This document shows positions 1 through 6,951 of a stretch of DNA of 39,116 nt, in pieces. Origin of the DNA: JBIOHJ01 sp044448905 (lineage in GTDB: Bacteria > Bacteroidota > Bacteroidia > AKYH767-A > OLB10). Below the pieces are notes generated by a model. That model was not told where the DNA came from and made no database searches. It saw only the letters and a program-made list of their open reading frames with translations. Both the position numbers and the translations under genes were made by a program. The stretch is from NCBI GenBank assembly GCA_044448905.1, contig JBIOHJ010000011.1, positions 1-39,116 of the forward strand. The letters are read 5' to 3'. Position 1 is the first letter of the stretch. Each line of letters opens with the position of its first letter.

Positions 1-214
1 CGAGAATGGTTATTCTAATTACATCAGTGTCAACACCCGTTATAAATATATAATCTTCTGGAAATTTGATATTAGTTACAAATTCGGAGTGAGCTTTTTC
101 AAAAGTTGAATTAGTCACACTTGTTGTGTTGTTATTGTTGTGGTTGGAAGAACAATTACTAAAAAATAGAAATGATATAACTATCAAAAATATTCCTGTC
201 AAAAGTTTATTCAT
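1..214 (-). CDS. Putative lipoprotein, cut by left window edge
   Basis: The reading frame opens with ATG at 214 and stays open for 71 codons to the window edge, so the C-terminus is missing. The protein begins MNKLLTGIFLIVISFLFFSNC: a lysine, a hydrophobic stretch, then a cysteine at residue 21. This is lipoprotein-like, although Asn before the Cys is an atypical lipobox. An Asn/Thr/Ser-rich linker follows, then a region with TNIKFPEDYIFITGVDTD. No family is recognised. The start lies 38 bases downstream of a TGCCGATAAC palindrome end, so the gene looks like the second cassette of the integron-like array. It is read in the same direction as the first cassette gene and the recombinase. A real gene is likely; its function is unknown. 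Confidence 0.6.
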   Translation of the reverse strand, partial: MNKLLTGIFLIVISFLFFSNCSSNHNNNNTTSVTNSTFEKAHSEFVTNIKFPEDYIFITGVDTDVIRITIL

Positions 215-251
215 TGCTCGTCTGTTTGAAGTCGCAGTGTCGCCCAAGAGT

Positions 252-407
252 TGCCGATAACGAAGAAGGGCTTAAAGAAGTGTTTTTTTTAAAGGCTTAC
301 TTGCACTCATTTTCATTAACCGTAAAAGTAAATAGAAACCACAACTGTTTGTTAACAGAACAAAACCTTTAAAAAAAATATTTCTTTTAAGCTTACTGTT
401 ATCGGCA
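252..407. repeat. Long imperfect palindrome, attC-like recombination site candidate
   Basis: The two arms (252-296 and 366-407) are inverted copies of each other. Each has the outer core TGCCGATAAC, then a GCTTAAA-GAA stretch, a run of T, and AAAGG. The outer cores end in AAC and begin in GTT when read inward and outward, the only bases shared with the canonical integron attC core sites (RYYYAAC and GTTRRRY). The centre is about 70 bases. The element fills the gap between the stop of the 192-residue gene (419) and the start of the lipoprotein gene (214). That is where a cassette attachment site would sit. A very long terminator hairpin is the alternative. Confidence 0.55.
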
Positions 408-418
408 GCCAAACTTAT

Positions 419-997
419 TCAAAAATCACCTGCTGTAACTCTAATCCATTTTTTCCAACTACCATTAATGTTCTTGTAGAAACAGAGTTCGTCATGTCCA
501 CAAGTTCCACCACAAAGGTAGAGTATGTGCAAAAGGCAAATAGAATTATCTCTAATAAAAATTGGGCTTGTAAATCCCCAAATTTGTCTTCCTGATTTTA
601 TATTCCATTTAAATTCATTAAATTCTTTTAAAATATTTGCTCCCCAACCTAAACCATAAGAAACTCGTATTGAGTTTGCGAATAGATTTGTATCCCAAAC
701 AATTTTATGAAGCGAATCAAGTTGCTTGAAAATAAATTTACGTTCTGCCTTGGAAAGAGTGATAGAATTGTTTGCTAGGCTATCCTTCCAGATGCTTTTG
801 ATTGTTCTCTTGGCTAAATTGGTTTTGATGGCATTAACTCGATAAGATGTTGCAACACTGTCAAAGTAGAAAATTTTCGCTGTATCCTGCTGTAGTCGAA
901 TAATAGTTTCGATAATCTTAACTGGGTTCACGTTGTCTTGTCCACTCACTGAAAAGGAGAAAAATGAAAGTGTCAGTATAGTTAAAATGCTCTTCAA
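419..997 (-). CDS. Secreted hypothetical protein, cassette-type gene
   Basis: This 192-residue protein starts with a clear signal peptide (MKSILTILTLSFFSFSVSGQ, cleavage probably after SGQ). The middle is charged and helical, with LAKRTIKSIW and LSKAERKFIFKQLDSLH. The C-terminal third is Cys- and aromatic-rich: SPIFIRDNSICLLHILYLC, GGTCGHDELCFY and NGSWKKW. The four cysteines in the LCGGTCGHDELC neighbourhood could pair after export. No named family is recognised. The gene is bracketed by TGCCGATAAC palindrome ends at 407 and 1050, on the same strand as the recombinase upstream. Together with the lack of operon partners, this makes it look like a mobile cassette. Its function cannot be inferred. 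Confidence 0.75.
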   Translation of the reverse strand: MKSILTILTLSFFSFSVSGQDNVNPVKIIETIIRLQQDTAKIFYFDSVATSYRVNAIKTNLAKRTIKSIWKDSLANNSITLSKAERKFIFKQLDSLHKIVWDTNLFANSIRVSYGLGWGANILKEFNEFKWNIKSGRQIWGFTSPIFIRDNSICLLHILYLCGGTCGHDELCFYKNINGSWKKWIRVTAGDF

Positions 998-1049
998 TTT
1001 TCAGTTTGTTTCTTGCAGACAGTTAGGAGTTAGCACTGCCGCCATTGGT

Positions 1050-1134
1050 TGCCGATAACAGTATAATATCGGAACATTTCCTATTCCAAATGTTCCGAAT
1101 ACCAACCAAATATAGTGGAATTAAGGAACATTTC
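1050..1134. repeat. attI-like region: third TGCCGATAAC core plus recombinase-type inverted repeat
   Basis: TGCCGATAACAGTA (1050-1063) matches the inner-reading end of the 252-407 palindrome for 14 bases. It is followed by TCGGAACATTT (1069-1079), an 8-base spacer CCTATTCC, and the perfect inverse AAATGTTCCGA (1088-1098). GGAACATTTC recurs at 1125-1134, overlapping the recombinase stop codon. Two 11-base inverted arms around an 8-base spacer fit the geometry of a tyrosine recombinase core site, and no U-run follows on either strand to make it a terminator. The position between the recombinase and the first cassette gene fits an attI site. The activity is inferred. Confidence 0.45.
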
Positions 1135-2008
1135 ATAATCCCAGTTTATCAAGCGGGCTCATTATTTTTTGTATATGCCGTTTGCTTACATGTACATAGG
1201 TCATCGTTGTCCGCAGGCTGTTATGCCCCAGCAGTTGTTTTATGCTTAATAAATCGGTTCCGCCTTCCAGCAAATGCGTGGCAAATGAATGGCGCACTGC
1301 GTGTATCGAACCTTTTTTGGTAACTCCTGCTTTTGCTTTTATGCGTTGAAGCATCAGCCCTATGCTCCGGGTTGTGTATTGCATTCCTTTCCATCCTTCA
1401 AATAGCCAGAATGCCGGCTTATATATTTTATAATATTCTCTAAGCATTTCGAGCAATACCGGGCTTAACATTACCTGCCTGTCTTTGCGCCCTTTGCTTT
1501 GTCGTATGGTTATCACCATTCTCTGCGAGTCAATGTCTCCTATTTTTAAATTTATTATTTCGCTTATCCTGAACCCGGCTGAATAGGCCAGGCAAATTAT
1601 TACACGGTGCTTGATATTTCCGGCAGCGGTTATCATAGCTTTTATTTCTTCTTCCGCAAATACTGTCGGAAGCTTTGTTTCTTTTTTTGCCCGTGGCAAA
1701 TCATACACTGCTTTCGGGCGGTTTAATAATTGTTCATAAAAAAACTTAATGGCGTTTATCAGCTGGTTCTGCGATGTTGCGCTCCATCTGTTGCTGTTGC
1801 GGAACGAAACCATAAAATCCAGAATTTCATTTTTGCTGATGGCTGATGGTTTATGCTTAGGAAAATAGTTCAGGAAAAATAAAAACCACGAATGGTAATT
1901 TTCTATCGTATGTAAACTGTAATTCCTCAGCCGCAACAATTCAACATACGCCTGCAGTGCCAGCCAGTGCATATTATTTGATGGCGCCTGTTTAACCGTT
2001 TCCGTCAT
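1133..2008 (-). CDS. Tyrosine recombinase, XerC/D- or IntI-like
   Basis: This is a site-specific DNA strand-exchange enzyme of about 291 residues, counting from the ATG at 2008 (MTETVKQ). A longer frame starts at 2059 but its extra residues are the translation of an interspersed repeat, so the inner start is preferred. The N-terminal SAM-like DNA-binding domain (LRLRNYSLHTIENYHSWFL) precedes a complete catalytic set: Arg147 in AGFRISEI, Lys172 in QSKGRKDR, His236/Arg239 in HAVRHSFATH, His262 in LLGH, and nucleophile Tyr271 in TMTYVHV. The C-terminus SPLDKLGL resembles the SPLDxL tail of integron integrases, but the IntI-specific insertion between the Lys and HxxR boxes is absent. It lies upstream of, and co-oriented with, the palindrome-separated cassette genes. 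It could instead be a solitary phage-type or Xer-type recombinase. Confidence 0.9.
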   Translation of the reverse strand: MTETVKQAPSNNMHWLALQAYVELLRLRNYSLHTIENYHSWFLFFLNYFPKHKPSAISKNEILDFMVSFRNSNRWSATSQNQLINAIKFFYEQLLNRPKAVYDLPRAKKETKLPTVFAEEEIKAMITAAGNIKHRVIICLAYSAGFRISEIINLKIGDIDSQRMVITIRQSKGRKDRQVMLSPVLLEMLREYYKIYKPAFWLFEGWKGMQYTTRSIGLMLQRIKAKAGVTKKGSIHAVRHSFATHLLEGGTDLLSIKQLLGHNSLRTTMTYVHVSKRHIQKIMSPLDKLGL

Positions 2009-2022
2009 TGCGCCCTTTTTAA

Positions 2023-2110
2023 CGTCATTGCGAGGAACGAAGCAAAGCAATCTGCCCATTCGTACTCCGGATCATGAGATTGCTTCAGTCGTTCCTCCTT
2101 CGCAATGACG
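2023..2110. repeat. Interspersed hairpin repeat (GCAATGACG family)
   Basis: The left arm (2023-2053, CGTCATTGCGAGGAACGAAG...) and right arm (2077-2110, ...TTCCTCCTTCGCAATGACG) are inverted relatives with small gaps, around a centre of about 23 bases. Degenerate half-copies flank it (GTCATTGCG at 2004-2012, TCGCGGTTCGCAATAACG at about 2148-2165). It sits just upstream of the recombinase start, and its translation produces false N-terminal extensions. It resembles a REP-like or MITE-like element; no coding potential is claimed. Confidence 0.7.
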
Positions 2111-2194
2111 GCTGAGGTGAAGGACGGATTGCTTTCTGCTTCATACCTCGCGGTTCGCAATAACGTGTCTGATAGTAAGGGTGCTGTTGTCATA

Positions 2195-2355
2195 GAAAGT
2201 TTACGGTTTTCAGTTTACAGTTTAGTATTTAGTAATTAGAATTTAGAATTTCGTATTTAGTATTTCGTGTCAAGACGCTTGCGGTCTTGATGCAGACAAA
2301 ATCGTCTGCATTTAGTGCTTATGTCTTGCTACTTGCTACTTGCTACTCGATACTT
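2195..2355. repeat. Low-complexity repeat tracts in the 2111-2376 gap
   Basis: The gap after the beta-barrel gene holds no convincing gene. It contains stacked short-period tracts: TTTACAGTTTAG/TATTTAGTA-type units (about 2201-2270), two small hairpins (TCAAGAC/GTCTTGA and GCAGAC/GTCTGC, about 2269-2310), and a CTTGCTACTTGCTAC tract (2325-2355). The last resembles the TACTTGATAC family found inside the kelch genes, and the first resembles the CTGTAAACTGTAAAC tract at 18237. Confidence 0.6.
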
Positions 2356-2376
2356 TCCCCAATGATTGCAATAATC

Positions 2377-3210
2377 TTAAAACAGCTTTCCGTTAAACTG
2401 GAACCCGATGGTAAAAACGTATTCGAACGAAAACCAATGCTGGTGGGCTCTGCCATCCTTGTACAAATAAACATTAGTGTAGTTTGCAAAAGCGAATTTT
2501 CCCGAAGTTTCGAAATAAAAATGTTTCAGGAAATCGTAACGCAATCCTAAATCAATGCCCGCTACATAACCTGCAACATGATACTGGTCGTTTCGCCTGT
2601 GCCCCATAATATTGGTATCCGAACGGGGCAATACAATGCCTGCTCCCGCCTTTGCAATTCCGCTAAGCCAATGCAATTCATTTTTCGCATGAATAAAATC
2701 TTTGCGTGCCACGCCATTAAACATCATGTAATTTGCACCGTTGGTATGTTCATACATCACAAATTCTTCAACAACCAATGTATCCTTATCAAAAGATTCT
2801 CCATGTATCTCACCTGTTAAATGTACACGCTGGTAATTGAGCATAACATACTTTACGTGATCATAATTAATTTCAACAGCCCATTGTCCGCGGTTGCCGA
2901 AAAAATAACCAAACCGGTAGCTGTATTGCGGAATGGTAATATCACCTGAAAACATGTCATCAAACCCGGGGCGGTCTTCGGCTTTTGCAGCATGCAGCGT
3001 GAAATCATAATTATCCGTTGACTTGTCTTTTAAATGAATATCGCTTTTGGTAAACCAGTCGAGGTTGTAACCATACGAAATATAAAATTTTCCTTTTTGC
3101 CCGTTGTTCATCATCGGGCAGTGGCAGCCAAATGCTTCCTTTGCCACCTGTGCAAAATAAAATTGCGGAATAAGAATGAGGATACTAAAAGATAAAAACC
3201 GGTTGCGCAT
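2377..3210 (-). CDS. Outer membrane beta-barrel protein
   Basis: Starting at the ATG at 3210 (MRNRFLSFSILILIPQFYFAQ) gives a clean signal peptide; the longer frame from 3291 adds 27 residues that do not look like a leader. The mature protein, about 257 residues, alternates polar and aromatic residues in candidate strands (YSYRFGYFFGNRGQWAVEI, YHVAGYVAGIDLGLRYDF) and ends FEYVFTIGFQFNGKLF. Its terminal Phe is typical of Omp85-inserted barrels. A CHCPMM motif near the mature N-terminus could bind metal or form a disulfide. The exact family and ligand are not recognised. It is a single gene next to repeat-rich DNA. Confidence 0.75.
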   Translation of the reverse strand: MRNRFLSFSILILIPQFYFAQVAKEAFGCHCPMMNNGQKGKFYISYGYNLDWFTKSDIHLKDKSTDNYDFTLHAAKAEDRPGFDDMFSGDITIPQYSYRFGYFFGNRGQWAVEINYDHVKYVMLNYQRVHLTGEIHGESFDKDTLVVEEFVMYEHTNGANYMMFNGVARKDFIHAKNELHWLSGIAKAGAGIVLPRSDTNIMGHRRNDQYHVAGYVAGIDLGLRYDFLKHFYFETSGKFAFANYTNVYLYKDGRAHQHWFSFEYVFTIGFQFNGKLF

Positions 3211-3337
3211 AAAAAAATTGGCTGTAAATTTATAACAAACAGTTATAATTGAAACAGTGGTAAGGGCAGGGCTTGAGAAATAAGCGTGCAATAGAAATTT
3301 TTATTATCTTTAGCTCAATAAATTTTTACCCCAAACC

Positions 3338-4858
3338 ATGCCCATTATCAATTCTATATTAAGCTGGATTATGAAAAAACGCATGCACCAGATTGATCTT
3401 TTCATGAAATACCCGCATGAAGTACAGGAAGAGTGGCTTCGGAAATTAATTTCGGCCGCGCAATTTACAGAGTGGGGGCAGAAGTTTGAATATTCGTCAA
3501 TAAAAAACTACCGCGAATTTAAAGAACGGGTTCCGCTGCAGGATTACGAATCATTAAAGCCGTACATCAACCGGCTCAGGCAGGGCGAACAAAATATTTT
3601 ATGGAATACCGAAATCAAATGGTTTGCGAAATCATCGGGCACCACAAGCGATAAGAGCAAATTTATTCCGGTAAGCCAGGAATCACTGGAGGAATGTCAT
3701 TTTAAAGGTGGCAAAGATTTGCTTTCTATTTATTGCAGCAACCATCCCGATACCCGGCTTTTTAATGGAAAGCTTTTATCGCTTGGCGGAAGCCATAAGA
3801 TAAACTCATTCAGCCACGATTCGTTTTACGGTGATCTTTCGGCAATTCTTATTCAAAACCTTCCGTTCTGGATTGAATTATTCCGCACACCCGGCATTGC
3901 CATTGCTTTGATGGATGAGTGGGAAGAAAAAATCGGACGCATGGCGCAGATTACCATGACAGAAGATGTTACCAACATATCAGGAGTACCCTCATGGACG
4001 TTAGTGCTGCTCAGAAAAGTTCTGGAGCTGAGCGGAAAAAATAATTTACTGGAGGTATGGCCAAACCTCGAATTATTTATTCATGGTGCAGTAAATTTTT
4101 CGCCTTACCGTGAGCAGTTTAAAAAATTAATTCCACGTAGCGACATGCAGTATTATGAAACCTATAACGCATCAGAAGGATTTTTCGGAATCCAGGAACG
4201 GAGCAATTCGGACGAGATGCTGCTGATGCTCGATTACGGAATTTTCTATGAATTTATTCCGCCCGAAGAATTGTCGCGAGAAAACCCAAAATCTCTTTTG
4301 CTGGGTGAAGTAGAAATCAATAAAAGCTATGCAATGGTAATATCAACCAATGCGGGTTTGTGGCGCTATGTAATTGGCGATACCGTTATGTTTACATCGG
4401 TTAAGCCATACCGTATCCAGATAACAGGGCGCATCACCAATTTCATTAATGCTTTTGGCGAGGAGCTGGTAATTGATAATGCTGAAAAAGCAATTACCCT
4501 TGCATGCAGCGAAACCGGGTCATTGGTGAAAGAATTTACCGCTTCACCGGTTTATTTTTCAGATACTGAAAACGGAGCGCACGAATGGCTCATCGAATTT
4601 GAAAAGCAGCCTCACGACATTAATAAATTTGCTGTCCGGCTTGATGAAGCGCTCAAGCACCTTAATTCGGACTATGAAGCGAAGCGGTATAACAATATGA
4701 ATTTAAAAATGCCGGTTGTACGTGTACTTGAAGTGGATACATTTTATCGCTGGCTTAAATCAAAAAACAAATTAGGCGGTCAGCATAAAGTTCCCCGTTT
4801 AGCTAATGATCGTAAATTTGCCGATGAAATTTTAAGCTTCAATCTGCCCGTTTTGTGA
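3338..4858 (+). CDS. GH3-family (auxin-responsive-like) adenylating enzyme
   Basis: The protein is 506 residues, close to the usual length of bacterial GH3 homologues. The GH3 family belongs to the acyl-adenylate-forming superfamily; plant members conjugate amino acids to jasmonate, auxin or benzoates. Visible marks are the nucleotide-binding SSGTTSDKSKFIPVS loop (about residues 105-120), YETYNASEGFFGIQ (about 270), and LWRYVIGDTVMF followed by ITGRITNFINAFGEELV, the hinge to the C-terminal domain. No signal peptide is present, so it is cytoplasmic. The substrate in bacteria is not established and nothing here identifies it. The next gene overlaps its stop by four bases, so the two are probably co-translated. 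Confidence 0.9.
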   Translation: MPIINSILSWIMKKRMHQIDLFMKYPHEVQEEWLRKLISAAQFTEWGQKFEYSSIKNYREFKERVPLQDYESLKPYINRLRQGEQNILWNTEIKWFAKSSGTTSDKSKFIPVSQESLEECHFKGGKDLLSIYCSNHPDTRLFNGKLLSLGGSHKINSFSHDSFYGDLSAILIQNLPFWIELFRTPGIAIALMDEWEEKIGRMAQITMTEDVTNISGVPSWTLVLLRKVLELSGKNNLLEVWPNLELFIHGAVNFSPYREQFKKLIPRSDMQYYETYNASEGFFGIQERSNSDEMLLMLDYGIFYEFIPPEELSRENPKSLLLGEVEINKSYAMVISTNAGLWRYVIGDTVMFTSVKPYRIQITGRITNFINAFGEELVIDNAEKAITLACSETGSLVKEFTASPVYFSDTENGAHEWLIEFEKQPHDINKFAVRLDEALKHLNSDYEAKRYNNMNLKMPVVRVLEVDTFYRWLKSKNKLGGQHKVPRLANDRKFADEILSFNLPVL

Positions 4859-5655
4859 AATTAAGAATCGTAGTATTTATTTTTTTTCTTTTTTACAGGC
4901 AAATCCTTTTTGCCGATAGCCTGTCTGTAGTAAAGAAAATTGATATAGCCATTTTATTTTTCACAACCGACCATCTCGGCAATTCTTATCTCGTTAACGA
5001 AAATGGTTTATTCAAATATGACAAGGACGGAAACCTTACCGCTTCTTTCACTGCGAAAATATTTGGACAAATACAGTTTATTGATGCTACCGACCCGTTA
5101 AAAGTTTTGGTGTTTAATAAAGATTTTGCTTTAGTAAACACTCTCGACTCTAAGCTTAGCATTCAAACGCAATTTAACCTGCGTGATCTTCCTGTACAGC
5201 AGCCCGCTCTTATCTGCACTTCGCGGCACGATGGCTATTGGGTATTCGACAAGCAAACCAACCAGCTTAAAAAATATAATTCTTCATTGCAGCTGATGTT
5301 CGAAAGCAATGATATCAGCCAGCTTATTGCTGCCGAAATTAATCCTGTATTTCTTATTGAATCCGAAAAATGGCTGTGGCTTAATAATCCTTCATCCGGC
5401 ATTTTAGTATTTGATTCGTACGGAACGTATCTTAAAACACTTGATAAATCAGATACATATTCAGTAAACGATTTTCAGGCTGATGACGACAGAATTGTTT
5501 TTTCGGAGGGAAATTCAATACGAGAAATCAATCATACAAAGCTGCTTTCAAAAGAAATTACTTACCCGCATGTTGGCGATGTCATTAAAATGAGAATAGA
5601 GCAAAACCGCCTGTATATACAAAAAAAAGATGTTTTCGAAATCTATGCATTTTAA
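4855..5655 (+). CDS. Secreted propeller-like hypothetical protein
   Basis: The GTG start at 4855 overlaps the GH3 stop codon (GTGA), a layout typical of coupled translation. The protein has 266 residues with a signal peptide (KLRIVVFIFFLFYRQILFAD). The mature part carries repeated strand-turn patterns such as TDHLGNSYLVNENGLFKYDKDG, CTSRHDGYWVFDKQTNQLKKY and FDSYGTYLKTLDK, reminiscent of NHL or six-bladed propeller blades. No catalytic motif is visible and the family is not named. It probably acts in the periplasm. Linkage to GH3 is positional only. Confidence 0.7.
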   Translation: MKLRIVVFIFFLFYRQILFADSLSVVKKIDIAILFFTTDHLGNSYLVNENGLFKYDKDGNLTASFTAKIFGQIQFIDATDPLKVLVFNKDFALVNTLDSKLSIQTQFNLRDLPVQQPALICTSRHDGYWVFDKQTNQLKKYNSSLQLMFESNDISQLIAAEINPVFLIESEKWLWLNNPSSGILVFDSYGTYLKTLDKSDTYSVNDFQADDDRIVFSEGNSIREINHTKLLSKEITYPHVGDVIKMRIEQNRLYIQKKDVFEIYAF

Positions 5656-5679
5656 TTGCCCGTTAAATAATATTTGTAA

Positions 5680-5709
5680 TTTGGTGCACGCTTAAAACCC
5701 TTATTTTTA
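5680..5709 (+). promoter_or_regulatory. Bacteroidota-type promoter upstream of deoxynucleoside kinase gene
   Basis: TTTG (5680-5683), an 18-base spacer, then TATTTTTA (5702-5709) matches TTTG-N19-TAnnTTTG with one base off in the -7 box. An ATTCATAATTC repeat tract (5721-5740) lies between it and the start codon at 5753. Confidence 0.45.
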
Positions 5710-5752
5710 CCAATAGTTTTTAATTCATAATTCATAATTCTTCAGTTTAAGT

Positions 5753-6373
5753 ATGCATATAGCAATCGCTGGTAACATTGGCTCCGGCAAAACAACACTT
5801 ACTACTTTACTCGCAAAACAATTTAAATGGGAGCCGCATTACGAAGACGTGGATGACAATCCATACCTCCACGATTTTTATGAGGACATGCAGCGATGGT
5901 CATTCAATCTGCAGGTTTTTTTTCTTAACAGCCGCTTTAACCAGATTATCAATCTGAAAAAAAGCGGGAAAAAAGTTATTCAGGACAGAACGATTTATGA
6001 AGACGCTTACATTTTTGCTCCCAACTTGCATGCCATGGGATTAATGACCACCCGCGATTTCAATAACTACATCAACCTTTTTAACCTGATGTCGAATTTT
6101 ATTTCACCCCCCGACCTGATGATTTATTTGCGCGGAACGGTTCCTGCCCTGGTAAACCAGATTGAAAAACGCGGACGCCCTTACGAAAACTCCATCCGCA
6201 TTGATTATCTGAAAAGGTTAAACGAGCGTTACGAAGCCTGGATTTCGCAATATGAGCTCGGTAAATTATTGGTAGTGGATATTGATGAAATTAATTTTGC
6301 TGAGAGTACCGAACACCTTGGTGAAATCGTTTCGCGTGTTCAGGCTGAACTTCACGGGTTATTTGTGAAGTGA
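5753..6373 (+). CDS. Deoxynucleoside kinase
   Basis: This 206-residue enzyme phosphorylates deoxynucleosides at the 5 prime position in the salvage pathway. The P-loop GNIGSGKTT is at residues 7-15, the DR catalytic/substrate motif is in IQDRTIYEDAYIF (78-79), and the LID-type region RGRPYE-like KRGRPYENSIRIDYL is near 142-156. The length and motifs fit the dCK/dGK/TK2-type family that is common in Bacteroidota. The specificity (dA, dG or dC) cannot be read from the motifs. It has its own promoter-like sequence and leads a tight run with the KdsC-like phosphatase and prenyltransferase. Confidence 0.92.
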   Translation: MHIAIAGNIGSGKTTLTTLLAKQFKWEPHYEDVDDNPYLHDFYEDMQRWSFNLQVFFLNSRFNQIINLKKSGKKVIQDRTIYEDAYIFAPNLHAMGLMTTRDFNNYINLFNLMSNFISPPDLMIYLRGTVPALVNQIEKRGRPYENSIRIDYLKRLNERYEAWISQYELGKLLVVDIDEINFAESTEHLGEIVSRVQAELHGLFVK

Positions 6374-6405
6374 ACGGAAGCGCACCTTAAAATCCAGCAT
6401 CCCGA

Positions 6406-6906
6406 TTGAAAAATTTCAAAGAGAAGCTTCATCAAATTAAAGGATTTGTTTTTGATGTGGATGGTGTGCTTACCAATGGCTCATTACTTATTACCGCTGA
6501 GGGAGAATTTTTACGCACCATGAATATTAAAGATGGTTACGGGCTTCAGCTGGCTGTTAAAAAAGGGTATAAGGTTGCTGTTATTTCGGGCGGACATTCG
6601 GATGGTGTTCCCAAAAGAATGAACAGGCTTGGAATAGAAGATGTGTTTATGGGTGTTGAAGATAAGTTGAAAGTGTTCGAAAGTTTCCTCGCAAAACATT
6701 TATTACTGCCGGAAGAAATAATTTACATGGGCGATGATATGCCCGATTTGAAAGTAATGCAGCAATGCGGAATTGCTTCCTGCCCGGCTGATGCGGTTGC
6801 TGATATAAAAAAAATATGCATGTATGTTTCACCTGCAAATGGCGGTGCAGGTTGCGTGCGCGACATTATTGAACAAACCATGCGGCTGCATGGAAAATGG
6901 GAGTGA
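6406..6906 (+). CDS. KdsC-like HAD phosphatase
   Basis: A 166-residue HAD-superfamily hydrolase without cap domain, as in 3-deoxy-D-manno-octulosonate 8-phosphate (KDO 8-P) phosphatase. Motif I is FDVDGVLTNG with Asp17 as nucleophile and Asp19 as acid/base; motif II is ISGG (about 60-63); motif III/IV is MGDDMPD (about 108-114). The KDO phosphatase step feeds lipopolysaccharide core assembly, so a Kdo role is plausible, but relatives act on other sugar phosphates. Initiation must be the TTG at 6406, because the next ATG lies beyond motif I. It sits 32 bases after the kinase gene. Confidence 0.88.
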   Translation: MKNFKEKLHQIKGFVFDVDGVLTNGSLLITAEGEFLRTMNIKDGYGLQLAVKKGYKVAVISGGHSDGVPKRMNRLGIEDVFMGVEDKLKVFESFLAKHLLLPEEIIYMGDDMPDLKVMQQCGIASCPADAVADIKKICMYVSPANGGAGCVRDIIEQTMRLHGKWE

Positions 6907-6931
6907 TGCTTCGGCTTCGCTCAGCATGACC
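6905..6931. repeat. Short interspersed repeat (GCTTCG...CAGCATGAC)
   Basis: ATGCTTCGGCTTCGCTCAGC followed by ATGACC fills the small gap between the phosphatase and prenyltransferase genes. It resembles the GTCATGCTGAGC...GAAGCAT interspersed repeats seen across Bacteroidota genomes. It overlaps the phosphatase stop codon. Confidence 0.45.
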
Positions 6932-6951
6932 GGTTGGACTTAAGAAAATTA

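Noticed and set aside
252..407. Canonical integron attC site
   Set aside because: The core sites do not fit RYYYAAC/GTTRRRY beyond AAC and GTT, so it is called attC-like only.
1069..1098. Intrinsic terminator of the recombinase gene
   Set aside because: The stem is strong, but no U-run follows on the minus strand; a recombination core fits better.
1045..1323. Open frame of 92 codons on the plus strand
   Set aside because: It is antisense to the tyrosine recombinase and has no domain or leader.
2005..2193. Open frame of 62 codons on the minus strand with ARYEAES and AVIAKEERL
   Set aside because: It translates the GCAATGACG repeat and not a gene.
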